Origin: Agrobacterium sp. AGB01
GTDB lineage: Bacteria; Pseudomonadota; Alphaproteobacteria; Rhizobiales; Rhizobiaceae
DNA length: 64,000 bases
NCBI RefSeq assembly: GCF_014851585.1
Contig: NZ_JACVAB010000001.1
Span: 248,001 to 312,000, forward strand
Direction: 5' to 3'
The position numbers and the translations under genes are program-made. Positions 26,137 through 36,019 of this stretch are shown in pieces; within the stretch, counting starts at the first letter, position 1; every line of letters starts with the position of its first letter. The notes beneath the pieces were generated by a model. It had not been told where the DNA came from and did no database searches. It saw only the letters and a program-made list of their open reading frames with translations.

Positions 26137-26862
26137 TCAGCCGATCAGGTTGTCGAAACGTACGGAATAAATCCTGTCGCGGCCGAGCATATGGGCCACG
26201 AGATGCGTCCTGTTAAATAGTCCCTTCATGGCGGCATGCCGGAGGTCCAGCCCGCCGGTGGTCACACCAAAGGCCGGCATCACAAGACGTGTGCCATCGG
26301 TGGCAAAACAGGCGCGGCGTACCGACTTTTCACGTCGCCTGACCACGGCTGCCGGATGCAGATGTCCGGCGATTTCGCCATTGGCTTGGCCTGGTTTCGG
26401 TTCATGTCTGAAGACAAGGCCGGAACAATGCAGTTCATCGACCGAGTTCCCAGGCAATCCAACCGCGCCATCAGGGTCATGGTTACCATTGACCCACAGC
26501 CAGTCACGACCTTTCGCCATATCTTTGATGGATTGGCGAAACAGCGGGGGCAGCAGGGCAGAGCCTTTCCGGTCGTGGAAATTATCGCCAAGGGTGACCA
26601 CCGTCTTGGGAGCGTAACGGTCGATGAGGATTTGCAACAGTCGCAGTGTCGCAAGTGTGTCGTAAGGTGGGTGCAGCTGACCACGACGCGCGAAGGCAGC
26701 GCCTTTTTCCAGATGCAGGTCCGAGACAACAAGCATGGCATGTTGGGGAATAAACAATCCGCCTAGCGGATCGCACAGCACAGCAACATCATGCACACCA
26801 ATTTCGGCGCACTGGCTTGGTGTCTGTGCAGTCACATCGCGGTAGCTGGCAATACGGTTCAT
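26137..26862 (-). CDS. pdeM: Ligase-associated DNA damage response endonuclease PdeM
   Basis: 241-residue metallophosphoesterase. The four metal-site blocks are present in order: VSDLHLEKG, TLGDNFHDR, VNGNHDPD and AGHLHPAA. PdeM proteins occur next to an Lhr-like helicase and, in complete loci, an ATP-dependent ligase and an exonuclease. Here only the helicase gene is adjacent (9 bases upstream); no ligase or exonuclease gene is in the window. The substrate is presumed to be damaged DNA. Confidence 0.9.
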   Translation of the reverse strand: MNRIASYRDVTAQTPSQCAEIGVHDVAVLCDPLGGLFIPQHAMLVVSDLHLEKGAAFARRGQLHPPYDTLATLRLLQILIDRYAPKTVVTLGDNFHDRKGSALLPPLFRQSIKDMAKGRDWLWVNGNHDPDGAVGLPGNSVDELHCSGLVFRHEPKPGQANGEIAGHLHPAAVVRRREKSVRRACFATDGTRLVMPAFGVTTGGLDLRHAAMKGLFNRTHLVAHMLGRDRIYSVRFDNLIG

Positions 26863-26871
26863 GCTGTTGCG

Positions 26872-29382
26872 TTATTCCTTCATGGCTTCGCGAATAAGGT
26901 CTTCTGCCGCTTCCTCAAGCACCGTTTCATGGGCTTCGCCAGCCACGTGCTCGCGTCCTATTTCCAGCATCACCGGCACGGCCAGCGGCGAAACCCGCTC
27001 AAGCGCCCGGTGGGTTATATGGCTTCTGATTCGCTTCAGCATATCTCCAAGCCTGCCGATATCCAAAAGTCCGGAGGCTGCATCAATCCGTGTTGCCTCC
27101 ATCAGAATGTGGTCGGGCTCATGGGTTCGTAACACGTCATAGATCAGATCGGTTGATACAGTGACTTGTCGTCCGGTCTTTTCCTTGCCTGGATGCCGCC
27201 TTTCGATCAACCCTGAAATCACGGCACAGTTGCGAAAAGTCCGCTTCAGCAAAAAGGATTCGTTGAGCCACGCTTCTAGATCGTCGCCCAGCATATCTTC
27301 GTCAAGAAGCTCATTGAGGGAGAGACGATCGTTGGCCAGCATCCGGCCCATGTCCTCCATGCCCCATATGGCAAGCGAATAATCTGTCGCCACGAAACCA
27401 AGTGGCTTGGCACCGGCACGTTCTAGCCGACGGGTCAGCAACATGCCAAGCGTCTGGTGCGCCAGCCTGCCTTCAAACGGATAACAGATAAGGTAAAAGC
27501 GTTTGCGATGTTCGAAGGTTTCAACAAGCAGCTCATTGCGTGCCGGAATGAGCGATCTTTCTTTTTGGATTTCCAGCCAGTCGCGCACCTGATCGGGCAG
27601 TTGCGACCAGCGGGCAGGGTCTGCCAGCATGGAACGGACCTGATCGGCAAGATAGGTCGATAGCGGGAATTTTCCCCCGGCATAGGATGGAATTTTCGGG
27701 TCCATGGAAGAGGCCTGCGAGGCAAGACATTCATTTTCACGGATACCCTCGAAACGTAGCACCTTGCCGGAGAACACGAATGTATCGCCCTGAACGAGCT
27801 GTTCCAGAAAATACTCCTCGACCTTGCCCAGTGACATTCCGCCGCGGCCAAGCGTGCCACGGTCATTACGTTTGACCATCCGCACATTCAGTTCGGCCGC
27901 TTCGATGATGGTCCCGAGGTTCATTCGGTATTGCTGCGCGACCTGCGGATTGGAGACCCGCCACAAGCCATCCTTCGTCTTGCGAATGCGGGCGTATCGC
28001 TCGTAGGTGCGTAGTGCGTAGCCACCGGTCGCGACAAAGTCGAGAACCCGATCATATGTACCGCGTGCCAGTGGCGCGTAGGGATAGGCACTGGCCACTT
28101 CCTTAAACAGCATGTCGGCATCAAAAGGTGTGGCACAGGCCATGCCCAGAATGTGCTGCGCCAGCACGTCCAGCGTGCCGGCACTGACCGGCGGCGTGTC
28201 CTGCGCACCAATGTAATTGGCGTCGAGTGCCGCCTGACACTCCATCACCTCGAAACGATTGGCCGGAACCAGGATTGCCTTGCTCGGCTCGTCCATGCGG
28301 TGATTGGATCGGCCGATGCGCTGCGCCAGACGACTTGCTCCTTTCGGAGCACCGACATGGACGACCAGATCGACATCACCCCAGTCAATGCCAAGGTCCA
28401 ATGTCGAGGTGGCGACAACGGCACGCAACCGGTTTTCTGACATTGCCGCTTCCACCCTGCGGCGTTGTCCGGCATCCAGTGAGCCGTGATGCAGGGCAAT
28501 CGGTAGATTGTCGTCATTGATGCTCCAGAGTTCCTGGAAAATCCGTTCCGCTTGCGAACGCGTGTTGACGAAGATCAGCGTTGTCTGATGCTGTTTCAGG
28601 ATCTCATAGAGTTCCGGCATTGCATATTGTGCCGAGTGGCCGGACCAGGGAATGCGCTCCTGCGCATGTAATATTGCGATGTCCGGTTTCGCGCCACCGG
28701 ACACGGTTATGACACCGGCAGGACCGATATCGCAATGCTGGGGTGCCAGCCATTGCCGCAGCTCCATCGGTTCGGCAACCGTCGCTGACAGACCGATTGT
28801 ACGCATGCCCGGGGCGTGTTTGCGTAGCCGCGCCAGACCAAGCGACAACAGATGCCCGCGCTTGGATGTAACGAGTGAATGCAACTCATCCAGCACGACA
28901 AATTTCAGGTCTTTGAAGAACCTTTCCGCTTCGCGGTTGGCCAACAGAAGCGCGACCTGTTCGGGCGTGGTCAGCAGGATATCCGGCGGGTTCAATTTTT
29001 GTCGCTGCCGTTTACCCTGTGGCGTATCGCCGGTACGGGTCTCAACGGTAATCGGCAGTCCCATTTCCGAGACAGGCTTCATCAGGTTGCGCTCGATATC
29101 GACAGCCAGTGCCTTGAGCGGCGAGATATAGAGAGTATGCACACCCTGAAAAGCCTCACGGGGCAGCTTGCGAGACTTAGGGCGCTCGGCAAGGTCAGTC
29201 AGGGAAGAGAGGAAACCACCAAGCGTCTTACCGGCGCCGGTTGGCGCGATCAACAGCATGTTCTCGCCATTACGCGCCCGCGCCATCAGTTCAAGCTGAT
29301 GGGGGCGTGGTTGCCAGCCCTTGTCCTGAAACCAGCGACTGAATACAGCCGGAAGTGTCGTGGTTTGTGCCTTACTGTTCAA
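26872..29382 (-). CDS. Ligase-associated DNA damage response DEXH-box helicase (Lhr-type)
   Basis: 836 residues. Walker A APTGAGKT (about residue 45), DEAD-box variant VVLDELHS, SATV, then the second RecA domain with VATSTLDLGIDWGDVDLV and QRIGRSNHR. The Lhr-specific winged-helix and C-terminal region follows (RRKEGLW-like KTKDGLWRVSNPQV, FVFSGKVLRFEGI, EDMLGDDLEAWLNESFLLKRTFRNCAVISGLI). A 3'-5' helicase paired with PdeM. The start is TTG at 29382, since no ATG precedes the helicase core in this frame. Confidence 0.9.
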   Translation of the reverse strand: MNSKAQTTTLPAVFSRWFQDKGWQPRPHQLELMARARNGENMLLIAPTGAGKTLGGFLSSLTDLAERPKSRKLPREAFQGVHTLYISPLKALAVDIERNLMKPVSEMGLPITVETRTGDTPQGKRQRQKLNPPDILLTTPEQVALLLANREAERFFKDLKFVVLDELHSLVTSKRGHLLSLGLARLRKHAPGMRTIGLSATVAEPMELRQWLAPQHCDIGPAGVITVSGGAKPDIAILHAQERIPWSGHSAQYAMPELYEILKQHQTTLIFVNTRSQAERIFQELWSINDDNLPIALHHGSLDAGQRRRVEAAMSENRLRAVVATSTLDLGIDWGDVDLVVHVGAPKGASRLAQRIGRSNHRMDEPSKAILVPANRFEVMECQAALDANYIGAQDTPPVSAGTLDVLAQHILGMACATPFDADMLFKEVASAYPYAPLARGTYDRVLDFVATGGYALRTYERYARIRKTKDGLWRVSNPQVAQQYRMNLGTIIEAAELNVRMVKRNDRGTLGRGGMSLGKVEEYFLEQLVQGDTFVFSGKVLRFEGIRENECLASQASSMDPKIPSYAGGKFPLSTYLADQVRSMLADPARWSQLPDQVRDWLEIQKERSLIPARNELLVETFEHRKRFYLICYPFEGRLAHQTLGMLLTRRLERAGAKPLGFVATDYSLAIWGMEDMGRMLANDRLSLNELLDEDMLGDDLEAWLNESFLLKRTFRNCAVISGLIERRHPGKEKTGRQVTVSTDLIYDVLRTHEPDHILMEATRIDAASGLLDIGRLGDMLKRIRSHITHRALERVSPLAVPVMLEIGREHVAGEAHETVLEEAAEDLIREAMKE

Positions 29383-29494
29383 TCACTCGCGCCTTGCAGG
29401 TATTGCCGCAACCCGCAGCCAACGTGCGGAAGATGCTCAATATGTGGGCTGCAGGGCCACGCAAAACAACGGTAATCTTGGTGAAGTCTGGATT

Positions 29495-29854
29495 TTACGG
29501 TTGTTCGTCATCCAGACTGTTGCGCACTTCGGTATTCTGCTCGGTGCGGTCACGGTAAAGCGCTGCACGGCCAAGCAACATCAGCGAAACCGGTGTCGTT
29601 ACCGTCATGAAGATGCCGATGAAAATCTCGTGAAAGGCAAATCGTCCTTCAGACACCGAAAAATAGATGATTGACGCCATGACAATGCCACCCGTTCCCC
29701 AGCTTGTGCCGAGGGTCGGCGCATGCAGGCGCTCATAAAAGCTGTTGAGTTGGGCAAAGCCGATAGTGCCGATCAGCGCAAGGCTGGAGCCCAGCAGGAT
29801 GAAAAAGGCAACGGCGATGGCTGCCCACAGCGGAAACTCACCATATTCGCTCAT
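29495..29854 (-). CDS. phaG: Cation/proton antiporter subunit G (Pha/Mrp)
   Basis: 119 residues with three membrane segments (AIAVAFFILLGSSLALIGTIGF, WGTGGIVMASIIYF, IFIGIFMTVTTPVSLMLLGRAAL) and the MnhG hallmark RLHAPTLGTSWG. Last gene of the operon; its ATG overlaps the subunit F stop by 4 bases. Small membrane subunit of the multi-part antiporter. Confidence 0.92.
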   Translation of the reverse strand: MSEYGEFPLWAAIAVAFFILLGSSLALIGTIGFAQLNSFYERLHAPTLGTSWGTGGIVMASIIYFSVSEGRFAFHEIFIGIFMTVTTPVSLMLLGRAALYRDRTEQNTEVRNSLDDEQP

Positions 29855-30132
29855 TCGATCACCTCACCACGCATCAGGAACTTCGAAAGGGCAACAGTCG
29901 ACACAAAACCAAGGATGGCGATGACCAGTGCAGCTTCGAAATAAAGGACGTTGCCGGTGCGAATTGCAAAGGTCAGCAGCAGTAGCATTGCGCAGACATA
30001 CAACGTGTCGAGGCCAAGCACGCGGTCCTGTGCGCGGGGCCCGCGTGCAATACGCGAAACCGATATTCCCATTGCGATGGCCAGAAACAGTTGCGCAAGG
30101 CTGATTGACCAGAACAGAATGATTGAACTCAT
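29851..30132 (-). CDS. phaF: Cation/proton antiporter subunit F (Pha/Mrp)
   Basis: 93 residues with three membrane segments and the MnhF signature ISVSRIARGPRAQDRVLGLDTLYV, where the Asp is conserved in the family. It overlaps subunits E and G by 4 bases on each side, so all are made from one message. Confidence 0.92.
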   Translation of the reverse strand: MSSIILFWSISLAQLFLAIAMGISVSRIARGPRAQDRVLGLDTLYVCAMLLLLTFAIRTGNVLYFEAALVIAILGFVSTVALSKFLMRGEVIE

Positions 30133-30617
30133 TCGAATATCTCCATCAGCAGTTTTTCATAACGGTTTTTGATAAGAGCGGTCCATGCCGTCTCGTCGAC
30201 ATTGTCGAGCACGTGCAAGAGCAACGTTCCCTGACTGGAGTTGTATTCCAGCCAGGCACTACCCGGTGTGCTGGTCAAAATGACTGCGAGCGTCGCAAGT
30301 CCTATCGGATGTTTCAGCTCAAGCTGAATGTTCAAGAAGCCGGACCGACGATTTTTTTCCTTCTTGAACAGGATGATCTGCGCGACTGATATGTTCGAGC
30401 GAACAATATCGAAAAGCACGATCAGGATGAGCTTGGGCAGTAGATACCAGCGACGAAACGTCGGTTTGACCGGTCGCAACGCCGCCATCGCCATGGAGGC
30501 GATCATGGCAACGATGCTTCCCAGAATAAGGTGGCCAAGCGAAAACGTGTTCAGCACCATCCAGAAGATCACAAGCGAAACCGTCAGCAGCGGATAAGGA
30601 AAGATACGCGCAATCAT
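30129..30617 (-). CDS. phaE: Cation/proton antiporter subunit E (Pha/Mrp)
   Basis: 162 residues. Hydrophobic N-terminus (LLTVSLVIFWMVLNTFSLGHLILGSIVAMIASMAM) then a cytoplasmic domain with the MnhE block LATLAVILTSTPGSAWLEYN. E subunits support assembly of the complex. ATG overlaps the subunit D stop. Confidence 0.9.
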   Translation of the reverse strand: MIARIFPYPLLTVSLVIFWMVLNTFSLGHLILGSIVAMIASMAMAALRPVKPTFRRWYLLPKLILIVLFDIVRSNISVAQIILFKKEKNRRSGFLNIQLELKHPIGLATLAVILTSTPGSAWLEYNSSQGTLLLHVLDNVDETAWTALIKNRYEKLLMEIFE

Positions 30618-32263
30618 GGGCGTGCCTCCTCGGCTGGGCTGGTCGCCCGTGGTGCGGAAATAACACCCTGAATGTAGGATTCCGGCAGGTCTAGAATGCG
30701 GGCCGTTTCTTCCATGTAGCGCATAACAGGACCAGCCTGAATGGTCATCAGCAGTGTCAGGCCGAGCAATGCCATCACAGGTGCAATTTCGATGACCAGC
30801 ACGCGTGGAACTGTGCCTTCAATCGAGGCCCAGAAGGTTCTGATGCCTGCACGGGTCATGGAAATGAGGGCTGCAAAACCGGAAAACACGATCAGGAACA
30901 CGATCCACCACGACAGTGCCGGGATGCTGTCATTCGCACCAAGCCCCGAAGGGTTGAGAATGGCCGAGAGGATCGAGAACTTGGCGATGAAGCCGGACAG
31001 CGGCGGCAGACCCGCCAGAAGAATACCGCAGGCGGCAAAGCACGTGCCGAGAACCGCCATGGTTCCAGGCATCGTCACCCCCATTTCGGCGTCTTCCTCT
31101 TCATCCTCCGCGTCACCATAGGCTTCCATGGTCACGGCAAGAACGTTCGCGCCTGCATCCTGTCCGCGTTCCACCAATTCAATTAGCATGAAGAATGCGC
31201 TGATCGTCAGCGTCGAGCTGACCAGATAGAACAAGGCTCCTGCGGCGACCGTCGCATTGCCCGTGCCCATGGCTGCCAGCAGCGTGCCGGACGAGACAAG
31301 AACCGAAAAACCGGCAAGCCTGCCAAGTGCCTGCGAGGCAAGCACACCAATGGCGCCAAACACGATTGTGGCTATACCGCCATACAACAGCGCATCATGA
31401 CCGAAACCTGCTGATTCTCCGGCTGTTGAGCCAAACAGCAGGAAGGACAGGCGGGCGATCACGTAGATGCCGACTTTGCTCATGATGGCAAAGATACCGC
31501 CGACCGGTGCCGATGCCGCGCTGTAGGTTGAGGGCAGCCAGAAGTTCAGAGGCCACATGCCGGCCTTGACCAGAAACGCCACGCCAAGAACGGCGGCACC
31601 CGTTTCAAGCAACATGCGCTGGTCGGGCTGTAGGGTAGGAATGCGCTGCGCCAGATCGCCCATGTTCAGGGTGCCGGTCACGCCGTAGATCATGCTGACG
31701 CCGATCAGGAAGCAAAGCGCGCTGACAAGGTTGATGGCGATGTAATGTAGACCGGCCTTGACGCGAAGCTGGCCGGAGCCGTGCAGCAACAGGCCATAGG
31801 ACGCTGCCAGCATCACCTCGAAGAACACGAAGAGATTAAACAGGTCACCTGTCAGGAATGCACCATTAATCCCCATCAGCATCAGGTGGAACAGTGAGTG
31901 GAAATGTGCACCTGACTTGTGCCACTTGGCCAGCGAATAAATCAGTGCCGGAATGGCCAGAAGCGATGTCAAGAGTAACATCATCGCGGAAAGTCTGTCA
32001 GCCACCAGCACAATGCCGAAAGGTGCTGGCCAGTTACCGAGCAGGTAAACGCCGGTTGAAACGACAGCCGCCACTTCCGTGTTGACAGTCGAATTGACCT
32101 GCTGAAACAATGTGATGGTGATCAAAAGCAAGACACAGCAGGACACCAGACTGATCATCGCTTTGGCAAAACGCTGACGCTCATCAAAGAACAGCAGCAG
32201 AGCACCGGTTAAAAGCGGCAGCATAATAGGCGCGATGACGATATGCGAAGGGAAGGAGTTCAT
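30614..32263 (-). CDS. phaD: Cation/proton antiporter subunit D (Pha/Mrp)
   Basis: 549 residues, about 14 membrane segments, homologous to complex I NuoM/NuoN. Characteristic pieces: LFNLFVFFEVMLAASYGLLLHGSG (with the conserved Glu in the membrane), HYIAINLVSALCFLIGVSMIYG, LGVAFLVKAGMWPLNFWLPSTYSAASAPVGGIFAIMSKVG (conserved Lys). An acidic insert, DAEDEEEDAEMG near residue 385, is unusual in composition. It forms one of the two ion-translocating subunits. Confidence 0.93.
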   Translation of the reverse strand: MNSFPSHIVIAPIMLPLLTGALLLFFDERQRFAKAMISLVSCCVLLLITITLFQQVNSTVNTEVAAVVSTGVYLLGNWPAPFGIVLVADRLSAMMLLLTSLLAIPALIYSLAKWHKSGAHFHSLFHLMLMGINGAFLTGDLFNLFVFFEVMLAASYGLLLHGSGQLRVKAGLHYIAINLVSALCFLIGVSMIYGVTGTLNMGDLAQRIPTLQPDQRMLLETGAAVLGVAFLVKAGMWPLNFWLPSTYSAASAPVGGIFAIMSKVGIYVIARLSFLLFGSTAGESAGFGHDALLYGGIATIVFGAIGVLASQALGRLAGFSVLVSSGTLLAAMGTGNATVAAGALFYLVSSTLTISAFFMLIELVERGQDAGANVLAVTMEAYGDAEDEEEDAEMGVTMPGTMAVLGTCFAACGILLAGLPPLSGFIAKFSILSAILNPSGLGANDSIPALSWWIVFLIVFSGFAALISMTRAGIRTFWASIEGTVPRVLVIEIAPVMALLGLTLLMTIQAGPVMRYMEETARILDLPESYIQGVISAPRATSPAEEARP

Positions 32264-32598
32264 TTCGACTGCTCCCTTCCGTCAACGTGGTCCGTGCCGG
32301 TAAGGCCTCTTGCCGCAAGCAGAACGACGAGGAAAAGCGCCGTGGTTGCAAAACCGATGACGATAGCAGTCAGAACCAGTGCCTGTGGTACGGGATCGGT
32401 CAGGGTTGAGATATCAACCCCATCCACCAGCACCGGCGGCGCATTGCTTTTGATGCCACCGACACCGAAGATGAACAGGTTCACCGCATAGGACAAAAGC
32501 GACAGGCCAATAATGACCTGATAGGTACGCGGGCGCAGGATGAGCCAGATACCAGAGCCTGTGATGACGCCGATGCCGATTGAGAGAATGAGTTCCAT
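32260..32598 (-). CDS. phaC: Cation/proton antiporter subunit C (Pha/Mrp)
   Basis: 112 residues, NuoK-like with three membrane segments. The family blocks are LSYAVNLFIFGVGG and DPVPQALVLTAIVIGFATTA. It directly abuts the AB subunit gene (stop then start) and overlaps subunit D by 4 bases. Confidence 0.92.
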   Translation of the reverse strand: MELILSIGIGVITGSGIWLILRPRTYQVIIGLSLLSYAVNLFIFGVGGIKSNAPPVLVDGVDISTLTDPVPQALVLTAIVIGFATTALFLVVLLAARGLTGTDHVDGREQSK

Positions 32599-35514
32599 TT
32601 ACGCGCCCTCCGCTTTCGTGTCCGCAGATTTGACGCGGTAGTTACGCAGCGACTGGTGGGCAATCGCGATGAGCATCAGCACCGTAGCGCCAACGACGAG
32701 AGAGAACACGCCCAGATCGAACATCAATGCGGTGGCAAGCGGGATCTTGCCGATATAAGGCAGCTCCAGATATTGCGAGTAAGATGTCAGGAACGGATAT
32801 CCGAGATACCATGATCCCATGCCGGTCATGGCAGCAACGATCAGACCAAAACCCATCCAACGCAGTGGCAGAATACGGATGCGGTCTTCTGCCCAGCGTG
32901 TACCACCGGCCAGATATTGCAGCAGGAAGGCAATCGCCATGGTGATGCCTGCCGAGAAACCGCCACCTGGAAGATCATGCCCGCGCATGAACAGGTAGAC
33001 AGCGAAGGTAATGATTACCGGGAACATCCACTGCATGATAACCGACGGAACCAACAAGTAGTCACGAGCGGTATCTCCAGCCGAACGTTCCGGCCGGGCG
33101 GCATCGAAGGCGTTTTGTATCTTCTGCTGTTCGGTTTTACCGATACTTTCGCTGGCTGGACGGAAACGACGCAGCAGCGCAAACACGGTTAGCGCCACAA
33201 TGGCAAGAACCGCAATTTCACCCATCGTATCAAAGCCGCGGAAGTCAACGAGAATAACGTTGACGACGTTACGGCCACCACCTTCCGAATAGGCACGCTC
33301 AAGGAAGTAGTTGGCGATAGTATTCGGCACAGGCAGCGTCATCACGGCGTAGGCAACAACCGACATCGCAATTCCGCACGAAACGGCCACCAGAAAGTCG
33401 CGGGCGCGGCGAAGCTGGGCTGGCAATTCTGTGCTGTTATCGACCTTTTCCTCGCGCTTTGGCAGCCAGCGCATGCCAAGCAGGATGAGGACCGTGGTGA
33501 CGATTTCAACGAGAAGCTGGGTGATCGCCAGATCCGGCGCCGACAGCCATACGAAGGTAAGACATGTCACAAGGCCGGTCACACCGAGCATGATCAGCGC
33601 AGCGAGACGGTGATATTTCGCCTGCCATGCAGCACCAAGTGCGGCGACCATTCCGATCAGCCACAATATGACAAATACCGGATCGAAAGTGGTGACGCGT
33701 GGCAAGGTCAGTGCGAAATCTGACATTATCAGCGGCGAGACACCGGCCAGCAGTGCAAACAGCACCAGCAGGCGCAATTGCGGTTGAAGGCGGCGTGTAC
33801 CGAGAGTGCTTTCCAGCCAGCGTGCCCATTTCCAGGAAACGGTAACGATAATACGCTCGAAAATACGCTGGCCGCGCAGGTGGCGGAAGACCGGCGGACC
33901 ATCGTCACATTTGGCAAGATAACCGTTCAGCAACACGTAAAGCAGCACACCACTGGCCAGCGCAATCAAGCTCATAATGAGCGGCAGATTGAAACCGTGC
34001 CAGATCGACAGGCTGTAATAAGGGGTTTCCGGACCAAGCACCGACAGAACTGCGGAATGCAGGTAAGGGCCGATAGAAAGACCAGGAACGATACCAACTA
34101 CAAGGCAGGCAAACACCAGAAACTCGATCGGGAAACGCATCCAGCGCGGCGGCTCATGTGGCTTCGGGTTTGGAAGGCCGTTTGGCGCAGGTCCGAAGAA
34201 CACCGTGTGAATGAAGCGCAAAGAATAGGTAACGCTGAAAGCACCGGCAATTGTCGCGACATAGGGCAGGGCCTTGTCGAGAATGGAATCCGCGTGGGTT
34301 TCCACTGCCTCGGCAAAGAACATTTCCTTCGAAATAAAGCCGTTAAGCAACGGAACACCAGCCATAGCCGCACTCGCCGCCATAGCCAGAGTGGCCGTCG
34401 CCGGTAGATAGGTATAAAGGCCGCTCAGCTTGCGCATGTCGCGAGTGCCGGTTTCATGGTCGATGATACCTGCGGCCATGAACAGCGACGCCTTGAAGGT
34501 CGCGTGGTTCATCATGTGGAAGATCGCGGCCACGGCGGCAAGCGGGCTTCCAAGACTGAGCAGTGTTGTGATCAGACCAAGATGGCTGATTGTCGAATAT
34601 GCGAGCAGACCTTTGAGGTCCTGCTGGAACATCGCGAAATAGGCACCCAGCAGCAGAGTGGTGATACCAGCGAAACCAACCAACCAGAACCATTCCGGTG
34701 TGCCGGACAAAACCGGCCACAGTCGCACCAGTAGAAACACGCCGGCCTTCACCATGGTTGCCGAGTGCAGGTAGGCCGACACAGGTGTCGGCGCAGCCAT
34801 GGCGTTCGGCAGCCAGAAGTGGAACGGGAACTGTGCACTTTTGGTCAGCGCACCAATCAGGATCAGCACCAGTGCCGGCACATAAAGCGAATGCGACTGC
34901 ACAACGGAGGCGGATTTCAGGATAACGTCGAGATCGTAACTTCCGACAATATGGCCAAGAACAAGCAGACCAGCCAGCAGGCAGAAACCGCCGATGCCCG
35001 TGACGGTCAGCGCCATACGCGCACCATCGCGAGCGGCGGCATTGTGGTGCCAGTAACCGATTAGCAGGAAGGAGAAGATACTGGTCAGTTCCCAGAAGAT
35101 CGACAGCAGGATGACGTTGCCTGAAACGACGACACCGAGCATCGCGCCCATGAACAGCAGCAGGAAGGCGAAGAAACGCGGGATCGGATCTTCGGTCGAC
35201 ATATAATAACGTGCATAGAGCACAACCAGCAGGCCAATGCCGGTGATAAGCACGCAGAACATCCACGCAAAGCCATCAAGTCGCAGCGTGAAGTTCAGGC
35301 CAAGTTGCGGCAGCCATTCGGCGTCGTAACGCAGAACGGCACCACCGGCGACGGTCGGGTACAGGAACAGGCTGATCAGCAGTCCACAAAGGGCGACTGC
35401 GCCTGCCACCGATGCTGGACCTGCTGCCGCACTCGTTCGCAGCATCATCCCGGTGACGATGCTGCCGATGAAGGGCAAGGAAATCAGCAGTGGCAGAAGG
35501 TATTCAGGATTCAT
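32599..35514 (-). CDS. phaAB: Cation/proton antiporter fused subunit A/B (Pha/Mrp)
   Basis: 971 residues. The first 770 are the MrpA/NuoL-like part, with ITGIGLLVVLYARYYM, FSFLLIGYWHHN, LTKSAQFPFHFWLPNAMAAPTPVSAYLHSATMVKAG (conserved Lys/His) and LAYSTISHLGLITTLL. The last 150 are an MrpB module (VPSVIMQWMFPVIITFAVYLFMRGHDLPGGGFSAGI). Fusion of A and B marks group 2 Mrp systems such as the rhizobial Pha antiporter for potassium or sodium and pH adaptation. It begins the operon; nothing precedes it on this strand for 115 bases. Confidence 0.93.
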   Translation of the reverse strand: MNPEYLLPLLISLPFIGSIVTGMMLRTSAAAGPASVAGAVALCGLLISLFLYPTVAGGAVLRYDAEWLPQLGLNFTLRLDGFAWMFCVLITGIGLLVVLYARYYMSTEDPIPRFFAFLLLFMGAMLGVVVSGNVILLSIFWELTSIFSFLLIGYWHHNAAARDGARMALTVTGIGGFCLLAGLLVLGHIVGSYDLDVILKSASVVQSHSLYVPALVLILIGALTKSAQFPFHFWLPNAMAAPTPVSAYLHSATMVKAGVFLLVRLWPVLSGTPEWFWLVGFAGITTLLLGAYFAMFQQDLKGLLAYSTISHLGLITTLLSLGSPLAAVAAIFHMMNHATFKASLFMAAGIIDHETGTRDMRKLSGLYTYLPATATLAMAASAAMAGVPLLNGFISKEMFFAEAVETHADSILDKALPYVATIAGAFSVTYSLRFIHTVFFGPAPNGLPNPKPHEPPRWMRFPIEFLVFACLVVGIVPGLSIGPYLHSAVLSVLGPETPYYSLSIWHGFNLPLIMSLIALASGVLLYVLLNGYLAKCDDGPPVFRHLRGQRIFERIIVTVSWKWARWLESTLGTRRLQPQLRLLVLFALLAGVSPLIMSDFALTLPRVTTFDPVFVILWLIGMVAALGAAWQAKYHRLAALIMLGVTGLVTCLTFVWLSAPDLAITQLLVEIVTTVLILLGMRWLPKREEKVDNSTELPAQLRRARDFLVAVSCGIAMSVVAYAVMTLPVPNTIANYFLERAYSEGGGRNVVNVILVDFRGFDTMGEIAVLAIVALTVFALLRRFRPASESIGKTEQQKIQNAFDAARPERSAGDTARDYLLVPSVIMQWMFPVIITFAVYLFMRGHDLPGGGFSAGITMAIAFLLQYLAGGTRWAEDRIRILPLRWMGFGLIVAAMTGMGSWYLGYPFLTSYSQYLELPYIGKIPLATALMFDLGVFSLVVGATVLMLIAIAHQSLRNYRVKSADTKAEGA

Positions 35515-35629
35515 AGGCGGCGGTCATTCATCAAGCGGGTTTCAGGGGCAGATGGTGTCTCTGAACCGATGGCTCTCTTCAAACCGCAACCTCGCTGAAT
35601 GCGAACCAGTAGAAAAGTATGCCTTACGG

Positions 35630-36019
35630 TTATGAGGCTCCGGAAGGGGGACCGCGCGGAACCCTGACAACTGAATAAGGTGATTCAGGAATGCCCTGCG
35701 CGTAGCGACCCGTCGGGGTTTTTGTACCGGCTTTGACAAGGCTGTCTATGAAAGCCGTTTGTAAACCCTCTATGCCGGAATTGCTTTTTCGCAAATCACA
35801 CGGTGTATCAAACCGGTTGAGTGCTGCGCAGGTCGACGTTCCGTCATCGGTAAAGGCCTTACGCGCTAGTTCTTGCGGCTGCAGCCGCTCAAGACGGTAA
35901 GGCTTTATCGGGGAGCCTTGGCTAAGCCCGACGTGAGCACTGATAAGGACGAACAGGCAGGTGGTTGCAAGAACGATGAACCCGTAAGGATGGCGCAGGG
36001 CTGTTTGGCTTTTCCCCAT
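35630..36019 (-). CDS. Hypothetical exported or membrane-anchored protein, 129 residues
   Basis: Not recognised. MGKSQTALRHPYGFIVLATTCLFVLISAHVGLSQG reads as a signal peptide or anchor, followed by about 95 residues with two cysteines (STCAALNRFDTPCDLRKS) that could form a disulfide, and a Pro/Arg-rich tail. GGAGATG lies before this start at a slightly long distance; a TTG two codons upstream and a longer frame back to 36160 are alternatives. It is transcribed away from the chemotaxis operon. Confidence 0.55.
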   Translation of the reverse strand: MGKSQTALRHPYGFIVLATTCLFVLISAHVGLSQGSPIKPYRLERLQPQELARKAFTDDGTSTCAALNRFDTPCDLRKSNSGIEGLQTAFIDSLVKAGTKTPTGRYAQGIPESPYSVVRVPRGPPSGAS

